NCBI GenBank assembly: GCA_964518505.1
Contig: CAZFGT010000048.1
Location: forward strand, 1-17,676
DNA: 17,676 bases
Source: DASPUH01 sp964518505
GTDB lineage: Bacteria; Chloroflexota; Limnocylindria; Limnocylindrales; CSP1-4
Direction: 5' to 3'
This document shows positions 1-7,143 of the stretch, one piece after another. Position 1 is the stretch's first letter. Each line of letters opens with the position of its first letter. Made by a program: the position numbers and the translations under genes. The notes beneath the pieces are model-generated. The model searched no databases and was not told where the DNA came from. It saw nothing but the letters and a program-made list of their open reading frames with translations.

Positions 1-1534
1 CCGGATGGAGGTCGTCCAGGGCGGCCGCGAGGGCCGTGCTGAGCAGGGTCCGGTTGCCCGCGGCCAGCTCCGCCCGCAGGTCGACCAGCGTCACCGGCGC
101 ACGCCGGCCCACGACCTGGCCGGCCAGGCGCAGGCGCTTCAGCTCGCCGGATGCCGCCCGGGCCCAGGTGACGACATCGGGCGTCGCCGAGCTGAGCACG
201 ACGGTCGCGCCGGCCAGTCTCCCCAGCGCCATCGCCGTGTCCCGCGCCTGGAAGCGCGGCGTGCGATCGGCCTTGTAGGCAGGGTCGTGCTCCTCGTCCA
301 CGATGATGACCCCCGGATCGGCCAGCGGGGCCAGGACGGCCGTGCGGGTACCGACCACGACCGGCGCCTCCCCGCGTCGCGCCCGCCGCCAGCCGTCGGC
401 GCGCTCGCCGTCCGAGAGGCCCGAATGGAGCAGCACGATGGGCACGTCCAGCTCGGCCCGCAGGCGGTCCAGGAGGGGCGCGGCGAGGCCGATCTCGGGC
501 ACCAGGACGAGCGCCCCCCGGCCGCGCCGGAGGGCCGCCTTGATGGCCTCGGCATGGACGGCGGTCTTGCCGGCGGCCGTCGGTCCCTCGAGCAGGAAGG
601 CCGCGCCCGAGCCGTCGGCGATGGCGGCCTCGATGGCGGTGACCGCCGTGCGCTGGTCGGGGGTCAGTGCCGTGTCGGCCGGCCGGACCGGGACCCGCCG
701 TTCGGGCCGGGCGGCCAGGGCGTAGCGCTCCTCGACCTCGGTGCGCAACTCGATGAGGTGGCGGCGGGCGAGGCCGGTCACCGCGCTGCCGCCGTGTCGG
801 GCGGCCAGGTCGGCCGCCGGCAGCGAGGCCGCCGGATCGGCGGCGAGCTGGGTGAGGAGGGCCAGCTGGCGCGGCCCGAGCCGCGGACCTGGCAGCGCTT
901 CCCCTGCCGCGGTGGCCGTCGCCGCGGCCAGCCCCGCGTCCGTGAGGGCCGCGGACCGGCGGAGGCGCGGACCTGCCGTGGACGCCCGCAGGACCCATTC
1001 GAGGTCGACCGCGCCGCTCGCCGCCGCCTCCCGAAGGGCGCGGCCGAGCGCGGCCCGCGCCGGACCCGACGGGGCCAGGCGATCGACGGCCACGCCGGCG
1101 GGCCCCGCCTCCAGGAGCGCCGCGATGACCTGCGGCGGCAGGTCCGGGCCAGGGGTCGACATGGCGCCGGCCGGGACCGACGCGACCAGGGTCAGGCGCT
1201 CCAGAAGGCCGGGTGGCAGCATCGCCCGGAGCACGATCGCCGGCGGCGCGAGGTAGTGCTCGGCGAGCCACGCCGCAAGGCGCAGGCCCAGCGGCGGCAG
1301 GAGCGGTCCGTCGGAGCGGACCCGGGCCAGCAGTGGCTTGGCCGGCACGGGCGGCTCGGGGGCCGGTCCCAGGACGATGCCAAGGGCCTGCCGGCGGCCG
1401 AACTCCACGACGACCGCCTCGCCGGGTTCGAGGTCCGCCAGGGCCGTCGGGACCGCGTACGTGTAGGTCCGATCCCCCGTGGCCGGCGCTTCGACCGCGA
1501 CCTCCACGAACGCGCGCGCGGTGGTCCCCTTCAC
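1..1534 (-). CDS. priA: Primosomal replication restart helicase PriA (partial, C-terminus beyond left edge)
   Basis: PriA is a 3'-5' superfamily 2 DNA helicase that recognises stalled forks and reloads the replicative helicase. About 511 codons are present. The GTG start at 1534 overlaps the gmk stop (GTGA). The N-terminal region (about residues 1-110) has the PriA fork-binding look: FVEVAVEAPA, then TYTYAVP, then GEAVVVEFGRR. The helicase core has a Walker A GPTAAGKT at about 317-324 (family usually GVTGSGKT), PEIGLA, GTRTAVLAP, the DEEH Walker B box at 413-416 followed by DPAYK, and the motif III-like SSATP. Walker A lies nearly 90 residues later than in E. coli PriA, as in the longer PriAs of Gram-positives. 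The zinc-binding cysteines and helicase motifs IV-VI would lie off the left edge, so completeness cannot be judged. Last visible gene of the ileS-lspA-rluD-gmk-priA operon. Confidence 0.93.
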   Translation of the reverse strand, partial: MKGTTARAFVEVAVEAPATGDRTYTYAVPTALADLEPGEAVVVEFGRRQALGIVLGPAPEPPVPAKPLLARVRSDGPLLPPLGLRLAAWLAEHYLAPPAIVLRAMLPPGLLERLTLVASVPAGAMSTPGPDLPPQVIAALLEAGPAGVAVDRLAPSGPARAALGRALREAAASGAVDLEWVLRASTAGPRLRRSAALTDAGLAAATATAAGEALPGPRLGPRQLALLTQLAADPAASLPAADLAARHGGSAVTGLARRHLIELRTEVEERYALAARPERRVPVRPADTALTPDQRTAVTAIEAAIADGSGAAFLLEGPTAAGKTAVHAEAIKAALRRGRGALVLVPEIGLAAPLLDRLRAELDVPIVLLHSGLSDGERADGWRRARRGEAPVVVGTRTAVLAPLADPGVIIVDEEHDPAYKADRTPRFQARDTAMALGRLAGATVVLSSATPDVVTWARAASGELKRLRLAGQVVGRRAPVTLVDLRAELAAGNRTLLSTALAAALDDLHP

Positions 1535-2160
1535 ACCGCGATGCGACGGGCCGCGTTGAGGGTCCGCTCGGCCGTCAGGATGGCCAGGATCCGGCCCGCG
1601 GTGGCGTCGACCTGGCCGTCCTCGTTGACCACGACGTAGTCGTAGTGATCCTGCTGGGCGAGCTCGAGGGCGGCGTTCCGCTGGCGCAGCTCGAGCTCAT
1701 CGGCCGTCTCCGTGGCGCGGCTCTGGAGTCGCTGGAAGAGTGCTTCCAGGGACGGCGGCACGAGGAAGATGAGGAGGGCCTCGGGGACGCGGGCCTTGAC
1801 CGTGGCCGCGCCCTGCACGTCGATCTTGAGGATGACGTCGTGGCCGGCGGCGAGCGCCTCGCGGACCGGCCCGCGGGGCGTGCCGTAGAGGTGGCCGTGG
1901 ACCTCCGCCCACTCGAGCAGCTCGCCGTCGATGCGCAGCCGCTCGAACGCCGGCTCGGACAGGAAGTGGTAGTCGACCCCGTCGACCTCGCCGCGGCGTC
2001 GCTCGCGGGTCGTGCAGGTCACCACGTAGTGGTAGGCCCGTCCGCCGGGGGCGCGGCGGAGCGCCTCGATGATGGTGTCCTTACCCACGCCCGACGGCCC
2101 CGAAAGGATGATGAGCATGGCTCCGGGAGCCCCTGCGGCTGGTCGGTGGGAGGTGGTCAC
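1531..2160 (-). CDS. gmk: Guanylate kinase
   Basis: Guanylate kinase converts GMP + ATP to GDP + ADP in the cytosol and supplies GTP, dGTP and (p)ppGpp precursors. At 209 residues it is normal for the family. The P-loop GPSGVGKDT is at 21-29, the GMP-binding region CTTRERRRGEVDGVDYHF at about 49-66, then GTPRGPVREAL and the IDVQGA motif. The residue after the P-loop lysine is Asp rather than the usual Ser, with Thr next; I recall the same GKD form in other Chloroflexota Gmk proteins, so it is probably not a defect. The GTG start at 2160 overlaps the upstream stop (GTGA). An internal ATG at 2118 (Met15, just before LIILSGPSG) matches the usual family N-terminus and could be the true start. The stop overlaps the priA start by 4 bases. 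Confidence 0.96.
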   Translation of the reverse strand: MTTSHRPAAGAPGAMLIILSGPSGVGKDTIIEALRRAPGGRAYHYVVTCTTRERRRGEVDGVDYHFLSEPAFERLRIDGELLEWAEVHGHLYGTPRGPVREALAAGHDVILKIDVQGAATVKARVPEALLIFLVPPSLEALFQRLQSRATETADELELRQRNAALELAQQDHYDYVVVNEDGQVDATAGRILAILTAERTLNAARRIAV

Positions 2161-3092
2161 GCGGGCGGCTCGGCACGCAGCCCGGTGAGGACCGCCTCCA
2201 GGTTCGCCGGGAGCGGGGCGGTCAGGCGCAGCAGCCGTCCGTCGGAGGGGGCGGCCAGCTCGAGCCGCCAGGCATGCAGGAAGAGCCGGTCCAGGCCATC
2301 CGGCCCACGTCGCGCCGCCCCGCTGGCGTACACCGGGTCGCCGGCCACCGGGTGGCCGATGGCCGCCAGGTGGACGCGGATCTGGTGGGTCCGCCCGGTG
2401 ATGAGGTCCAGCTCCAGGAGCGTCCAGTGCAGGAAGCGCTCGCGCACGCGGTAGCCGGTCGTGGCCGTGCGCCCGTCGGGCACGACGGCCATCCGCGTGC
2501 GATGGTGGGGGTCGCGCCCGATGGGGGCCTCGATCCGCCCCACGGTCGCCGGCGGGGCGCCGGCCACCAGGGCGAGGTAGGTCTTTTTGACCCGCCGGGC
2601 CTTGAGCTGGGCCATCAGGGTCGCCTGCGCCCGGTCGTCCTTGGCCACCATCAGCAGGCCGCTGGTGTCCCGATCCAGGCGGTGCACGATGCCCGGGCGG
2701 GCGACCCCGGCGATGCCCCCGTAGACCGCGCCGGCCCGCCCCAGCAGGGCGTTGACGAGCGTGCCGGCGGGATGGCCGGGACCGGGATGGGTGACCAGGC
2801 CGGCCGGCTTGTCGACCACCAGCAGGTCGTCGTCCTCGTAGACCACCGGCAGGTCGATAGCTTCCCCCAGGAGGTCCGGCGGCAGGGCCGGCGGGATCTC
2901 CAGGCGGACCATGGCGCCGGCGGGAAGGACGGTGTTGGAGCGCAGGGGATGGCCATCCCGCGTCACGTGGCCCGAGGCGATGAGCCGCTGGACGTGCGCC
3001 CGGCTCAGGCCGGAGGCGTCGGCCACGAAGCGGTCCGTGCGCGACCCGGCGGCGCCGGGGGGCACGGTCAACGTCGCCGGCTCACCTGTCAC
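2157..3092 (-). CDS. rluD: RluA/RluD-family pseudouridine synthase
   Basis: The enzyme isomerises specific uridines to pseudouridine in rRNA (RluD type, 23S helix 69) or tRNA. At 311 residues it has the family's normal size. An S4 RNA-binding domain occupies about residues 18-65 (RFVADASGLSRAHVQRLIASG). The catalytic domain follows: DKPAGLVTHPG at about 94-104, the signature HRLDRDTSG at 137-145 with catalytic Asp140, KKTYLALVAG at about 169-178, and GRTHQIRVHL at about 233-242. The S4 domain fits the RluD/YlyB subgroup, but the exact target nucleotide cannot be read from sequence, so the symbol is tentative. It lies directly after lspA, a very common bacterial neighbourhood. The GTG start at 3092 overlaps the lspA stop (GTGA), and its own stop overlaps the gmk start the same way. 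Confidence 0.93.
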   Translation of the reverse strand: MTGEPATLTVPPGAAGSRTDRFVADASGLSRAHVQRLIASGHVTRDGHPLRSNTVLPAGAMVRLEIPPALPPDLLGEAIDLPVVYEDDDLLVVDKPAGLVTHPGPGHPAGTLVNALLGRAGAVYGGIAGVARPGIVHRLDRDTSGLLMVAKDDRAQATLMAQLKARRVKKTYLALVAGAPPATVGRIEAPIGRDPHHRTRMAVVPDGRTATTGYRVRERFLHWTLLELDLITGRTHQIRVHLAAIGHPVAGDPVYASGAARRGPDGLDRLFLHAWRLELAAPSDGRLLRLTAPLPANLEAVLTGLRAEPPA

Positions 3093-3688
3093 CCCTCGGT
3101 CGCCCCCGGTGCGTCGGCGGCCACGGGCGGCGCGGCGTCGGCCCCGAGCCGGTCACCCAGGAAGGTGATGAGGATGAGCCCCACGATGGCCAGCGAGATG
3201 GCCGAGTCGGCCACGTTGAAGGTGAAGAAGCGGTTGGCGCCGAGGCCGGTGTCGACGTAGTCGATGACGTAGCCCAGCCGCAGGCGGTCGAGGAGGTTGC
3301 CCACCGCGCCGCCCAGCAGCAGCCCCAGGGTGATCGTCATGAGGAGCGACCCGCTGCCGGCGGCACGCCATTGGAACCACACGATGATGGCGATGACGAA
3401 GAGGCTGGCCAGGGCCAGCATGGGCGCCGCCGTGCCGAACAGACCGAAGAGGCCGCCGTCGTTGTACGACTTGGCGATGCGCACGAGGTCGCCGATGACC
3501 GGCGTCGGGGCGGCCAGGCCGGGGATGGGCGTCGAGAGGTAGGCCAGCTGGAAGTTGGCGTCCACCCATCGCTTGGTGATCTGGTCGGCCACGACGATGC
3601 CGCCGGCGAGGGCCCCGAAGGTGACCCATCGCCTCGTGCGACGCGCGGCGACCGTCGCAGCCACGGCCGGGCCGGTGGATGCGCTCAT
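3089..3688 (-). CDS. lspA: Lipoprotein signal peptidase (signal peptidase II)
   Basis: LspA is an integral membrane aspartyl protease that removes the signal peptide of diacylglyceryl-modified prolipoproteins. The 199-residue form starts at the ATG at 3688, inside the ileS stop (ATGA overlap). A longer frame reaching 3778 would run deep into ileS and add a non-family N-terminus, so I reject it. Visible landmarks: VADQITKRWV at 33-42, SYNDGGLFGLF at 74-84, GNLLDR at 130-135 with catalytic Asp134, VIDYVD at 141-146, and FNVADSAISL at 157-166 with catalytic Asp161. Four hydrophobic segments lie at about 22-36, 88-105, 115-133 and 160-178. The N-terminus carries about 20 extra Ala/Arg-rich residues and the C-terminus an Ala/Pro-rich tail. 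A possible substrate, the lipoprotein with an LGAC lipobox, is encoded at 16355-16987. Confidence 0.96.
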   Translation of the reverse strand: MSASTGPAVAATVAARRTRRWVTFGALAGGIVVADQITKRWVDANFQLAYLSTPIPGLAAPTPVIGDLVRIAKSYNDGGLFGLFGTAAPMLALASLFVIAIIVWFQWRAAGSGSLLMTITLGLLLGGAVGNLLDRLRLGYVIDYVDTGLGANRFFTFNVADSAISLAIVGLILITFLGDRLGADAAPPVAADAPGATEG

Positions 3689-6600
3689 GCGGCGACGCCG
3701 GCGCGGTGGACGGCCACCCTGACGCTCCCGGTGGAGAGCGCCGCCGTCGTCTCGTGCGTCGCGCGGTCTCCCGGCCACGGGTCACATGGCCGGATGTCCT
3801 TCGCGAGCGTGTCCGCCTTGAGCCGGTCCAGGTGCGGAGCCAGGGCCGCCATCAGCGAGGGGCCGGCCTCGACGTCGACCTCGATCTCCTCGTCCAGGTC
3901 CAGCTCCAGCTGGCGCCGCAGGTCCTGGACGGCCCGCGCCAGCTCGCGGGCGTCGCCCTCGGCCACCAGGGCGGAGGTGAGCGTCGTGTCGAGCACCACG
4001 ACGAGGCCCTGGTCGTGGGCCACCGACGTGCCGGGACGCGGCGTCGCCTGCACCTCCACCTCGTCCGGCGCGAGGGTCACCCCGCCGAGCGTCACGCTGC
4101 CGTCGGGATGGAGCTCGAACTCGCCCGCCCGCGCCGCCGCCATGATGGCCGGCACCGCGGCCCCCAGCCGCTTGCCGATGACCGGCAGCAGCGGTCGGAC
4201 ACGCCGCGCCAGCAGGTCCGAGTCGGCCCCGATGAGCCGCACGTCGTGGACGTTCAACTCGTCGGCGAAGACCTCCAGCAGGGCCGCCTGGTCGGCCGTG
4301 GCGAGGCCCGCCGCGAGCGTGCCGCCCGGCAGCGCCAGCCAGGCCGCGGCGAGCGGCTGGCGCACCCGGAGACCGGCCTGCGACCGCAGCGTCCGCGCCA
4401 GGTCGACCGCCCGGCGCAGGGTGACCATGGCCGTCACGAGGGCTTGATCGGCGGCGGTGGCAGCGGCCGGCGTCGGCCAGCGTGTGAGGTGCACCGACGG
4501 CGGGACGGCCGTGTCGTGCTCGGCGACCAGCACCTGGTACAGCTCCTCGGCGAGGAACGGCAACAGCGGCGCGGCGACGCGGGCGGTCGTCACCAGGGCC
4601 TCGTGCAGGGTGCGGAACGCGGCCGCCCGGTCCGCCGGCTGGGCGTGCCGGGAGAAACGCCGGCGGCTGCGCCGCAGGTACCACGTGGAGAGATCGTCGA
4701 TGTGCTCGCCAAGGCGCAGCGCCGCAGCGCGCGCGTCGTATCGCTCCAGCGCCGCGCCCACCTGGACGGACAGGTCGTCACCGCGAAGGGCGACCCACCG
4801 GTCAAGCACGTCGCTCCGTGGGCCGCCCGCGAGGGCCAGGCCCCTGGCCCCGGCTCGCGGAGGCTCCCACCCCGTGAGGCGGGCGTAGCGGACGAGGAAG
4901 GCGAAGACGTTCCACAGGACCAGCAACTCGCGCCGCGCATCGTCGCCGGCCTCCCAGCCGAAGTCGACGTTCTCCTCCGGCCGCGCCCGGGCGAACGTCC
5001 AGCGCATGACGTCGACCCCCATGCGCTCAGCCGCCTCGTCGAACTCGATGGCGTTGCCGGCGCTCTTGTGCATCGGCCGGCCGTCGGCACCGAAGACGAG
5101 GCCGTAGCCGAAGAGCGTGCGGAACGGCGGCTCCCGCCGCAGCACGGTGCTCATCGCCAGCATCGAGTAGAACCAGTTGCGGAACTGGCCCGGGAAGCTC
5201 TCGGTCACGAAGTCGGCCGGGAACCACTGTGCCCAGTACGCCGGGTCCTCACGGAAATGCATCGTGCTGAAGGGCACGATGCCCGCGTCGAGCCAGGGGT
5301 TGCCCACGTCGGTGATGCGTCGGACCGACGCCCCGCAGGACGCGCAGGCGATGGTCACCGCGTCGACCCACGGACGATGCGGGGTGTGGCCCTCGAAGTC
5401 GGCCCACCCGTCGATGGCCCGCTGGCGCAGCTCCTCGCGCCCCCCGATGACGGCGACCGTGCCACAGGCAGTGCACTCGTAGATCGGCAGCGCCAGGCCC
5501 CAGTAGCGCTTCTTGCTGATCATCCAGTCGTGCATGTTGCGGAGCCAGTCCAGCTCCCGCTCGTAGCCGAAGCCGGGGATCCAGGTGATGCGGTCGACCT
5601 GCTCCATGATCTGGTAGCGCAGGCTGGCGTCGACCTGGGCGGCGGTCAGCGTCTCGCGCGGCTGGTCGTAGACGGGGCCCATGGAGATGTACCACTCGTC
5701 GACGAGGCGGAAGACGAGCGGCGTCCCGCAGCGCCAGCAGTGGGGGTAGCGGTGCTGATAGGGCGCCAGGCGGTAGAAGCGGCCGGCGTGGCGCAGATGG
5801 GTCACCACCGGGTCGGTCACGTCACGCACGTCGCGGCCGGTCAGGAACCCGAACCCTTCCAGGAAGATGCCGTCCTCCGACAACGGGGCGATCATCGGCA
5901 GCCCCAGCTCCTTGCCCAGGGCATGGTCCTCGGCGCCGCAGCCGGGGGCGATGTGGACGATGCCCGTGCCCTCCAGCTCGCCGACCTCATCCCACGCCAC
6001 GACGCGGTGCTCGAAGCCGTCCAGCACCCGCTCCACGGCCGGCAGGTCGTCGAAGAGGCCTCCATAACGCCAGCCGACGAGCTCCTCCCCGCCCTTCTCC
6101 TCCAGGACCTCGAAGGGGCCCTCCAGGGCCTGCTTGAGTGTGCCCTTGCCGAGCCATGCCAGCTGGTCGCCCTGGCGCACCTTGACGTAGCGCAGCTCCG
6201 GACCGACCGCGGCCACGACGTTGGCCGGCAGGGTCCAGGGCGTGGTCGTCCACACGAGCAGTGACTCGCCGGGGCGGTCCAGCAGTGGCAGGCGCACGGT
6301 CAGGCCGGGGTCCTCGCGGTCCTGGTAGCCCTCGTTCATCTCCATCTGCGAGATGCCCGTGCCGCATCGGGCGCACCACGGCATCGTGTCGTGGCCCTTG
6401 TACAGCCAGCCGCGGCGGTGGCACTCGGCGAGGAAGCCCCAGATAAGGTCGTTGTTCTCGTTGCTGAAGGTGAAGTAGGAGCCGCCCAGCTCGGGCATGC
6501 CGAGGCGCCCCACGATCATCTCCACCGAGTCGGTGACCGGGCCGCTGGGGCCCTCCACCGTGACCGTGCGCGACGGGTCGGTCGCCAGCAGGTCGCTCAG

Positions 6601-7071
6601 GCGCCGCAGCTCGGCCGGGTCGTTCCAGTCCATCCACATGCCGAGCCGGATGGACTGCTCGGTCTGGCGGGCGGCGAACGTCAGCACGCGCTGCTTGCAC
6701 AGGTTGACGAACGGGCCGATGCCGTATTGCTCGATGTCGCGCTTGCTGGTGAAGCCCAGGTCGCGCTCCACGTTGACCTCCACCCACAGGCCCTGGCAGT
6801 CGAAGCCGTTCTGCCAGCGCTGGTCCTGGCCGTGCATGGCGTGGAAGCGCTGGAAGAGGTCCTTGTAGGCGCGGCCCCAGGCGTGATGGACGCCCATCGG
6901 GTTGTTGGCCGTGATGGGGCCGTCCAGGAACGACCACCGCGGCCCGCCGGCGTTCTGGGCTCGCAGGCGCGCGAACGTCTGCCGCTGCCGCCAGTGATCC
7001 AGGATGCGGTGCTCCAGCGCGGGCAGATCCGGGACCGCCTCGACGGTCCGGAAGGGGTGGTCGGCGGGCAT
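3685..7071 (-). CDS. ileS: Isoleucyl-tRNA synthetase, long form with divergent HIGH and KMSKS motifs
   Basis: This enzyme charges tRNA-Ile and hydrolyses mischarged Val-tRNA-Ile. The protein has 1128 residues, the size of the long (type 2) bacterial/eukaryotic-like IleRS. The Rossmann domain begins about residue 45. At the HIGH site it reads NPMGVHHAWGRAYKD (57-71), without a normal HxGH. A CARCG zinc knuckle is at 233-237. The CP1 editing domain carries WTTTPWTLPAN (274-284) and GTGIVHIAPGCGAED (368-382). CWRCGTPL (445-452) and ISKKRYWG (518-525) are IleRS hallmarks. The KMSKS site reads GRPMHKSAGN (664-673). An anticodon-binding domain and a C-terminal DELNV-type domain follow. The start at 7071 sits 7 nt after a TAGACT box, so the mRNA may be leaderless; a frame open back to 7557 overlaps the divergent gene and is rejected. 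First gene of the operon. What is certain is a class I synthetase; Ile specificity rests on overall similarity. Confidence 0.92.
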   Translation of the reverse strand: MPADHPFRTVEAVPDLPALEHRILDHWRQRQTFARLRAQNAGGPRWSFLDGPITANNPMGVHHAWGRAYKDLFQRFHAMHGQDQRWQNGFDCQGLWVEVNVERDLGFTSKRDIEQYGIGPFVNLCKQRVLTFAARQTEQSIRLGMWMDWNDPAELRRLSDLLATDPSRTVTVEGPSGPVTDSVEMIVGRLGMPELGGSYFTFSNENNDLIWGFLAECHRRGWLYKGHDTMPWCARCGTGISQMEMNEGYQDREDPGLTVRLPLLDRPGESLLVWTTTPWTLPANVVAAVGPELRYVKVRQGDQLAWLGKGTLKQALEGPFEVLEEKGGEELVGWRYGGLFDDLPAVERVLDGFEHRVVAWDEVGELEGTGIVHIAPGCGAEDHALGKELGLPMIAPLSEDGIFLEGFGFLTGRDVRDVTDPVVTHLRHAGRFYRLAPYQHRYPHCWRCGTPLVFRLVDEWYISMGPVYDQPRETLTAAQVDASLRYQIMEQVDRITWIPGFGYERELDWLRNMHDWMISKKRYWGLALPIYECTACGTVAVIGGREELRQRAIDGWADFEGHTPHRPWVDAVTIACASCGASVRRITDVGNPWLDAGIVPFSTMHFREDPAYWAQWFPADFVTESFPGQFRNWFYSMLAMSTVLRREPPFRTLFGYGLVFGADGRPMHKSAGNAIEFDEAAERMGVDVMRWTFARARPEENVDFGWEAGDDARRELLVLWNVFAFLVRYARLTGWEPPRAGARGLALAGGPRSDVLDRWVALRGDDLSVQVGAALERYDARAAALRLGEHIDDLSTWYLRRSRRRFSRHAQPADRAAAFRTLHEALVTTARVAAPLLPFLAEELYQVLVAEHDTAVPPSVHLTRWPTPAAATAADQALVTAMVTLRRAVDLARTLRSQAGLRVRQPLAAAWLALPGGTLAAGLATADQAALLEVFADELNVHDVRLIGADSDLLARRVRPLLPVIGKRLGAAVPAIMAAARAGEFELHPDGSVTLGGVTLAPDEVEVQATPRPGTSVAHDQGLVVVLDTTLTSALVAEGDARELARAVQDLRRQLELDLDEEIEVDVEAGPSLMAALAPHLDRLKADTLAKDIRPCDPWPGDRATHETTAALSTGSVRVAVHRAGVAA

Positions 7072-7078
7072 CGGTCCA

Positions 7079-7084
7079 AGTCTA
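7079..7084 (-). promoter_or_regulatory. -10 element of ileS operon (TAGACT), leaderless geometry
   Basis: On the minus strand TAGACT ends 7 nt before the ileS ATG, so transcription would begin at or within a base of the start codon. No -35 hexamer is recognisable at 16-18 nt upstream. The same hexamer recurs before rpsF, the CpaE-like gene, the VOC gene and tRNA-Leu. Inferred from pattern and position only. Confidence 0.5.
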
Positions 7085-7130
7085 GCCCAAGGCCCCTCGA
7101 GCCCGGCCGGGCGTTTCCCGGCTGAAGCCC

Positions 7131-7136
7131 TATCAT
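7131..7136 (+). promoter_or_regulatory. -10 element of the LCP gene (TATCAT), leaderless geometry
   Basis: TATCAT ends 7 nt before the ATG at 7144, matching the TAnnnT-to-start spacing of leaderless transcripts. No Shine-Dalgarno sequence stands before the ATG (ccgcccg), which supports leaderless initiation. No -35 element is evident. It shares the 72-bp divergent spacer with the ileS promoter. Confidence 0.5.
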
Positions 7137-7143
7137 CCGCCCG

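Noticed and set aside
5..1639. Very long plus-strand open frame (544 codons) opposite priA and the gmk 3' end.
   Set aside because: High GC content creates long antisense frames; its translation is Arg/Gly/Gln-rich without any motif, while the minus strand encodes clear PriA.
3679..6264. 861-codon plus-strand open frame opposite ileS.
   Set aside because: Low-complexity Arg/Gly/His composition, no domain, fully antisense to a recognised IleRS.
7072..7143. T-box or other riboswitch before ileS.
   Set aside because: Only 72 bp separate the divergent starts and the -10 box lies 7 nt from the ATG, leaving no room for a leader.
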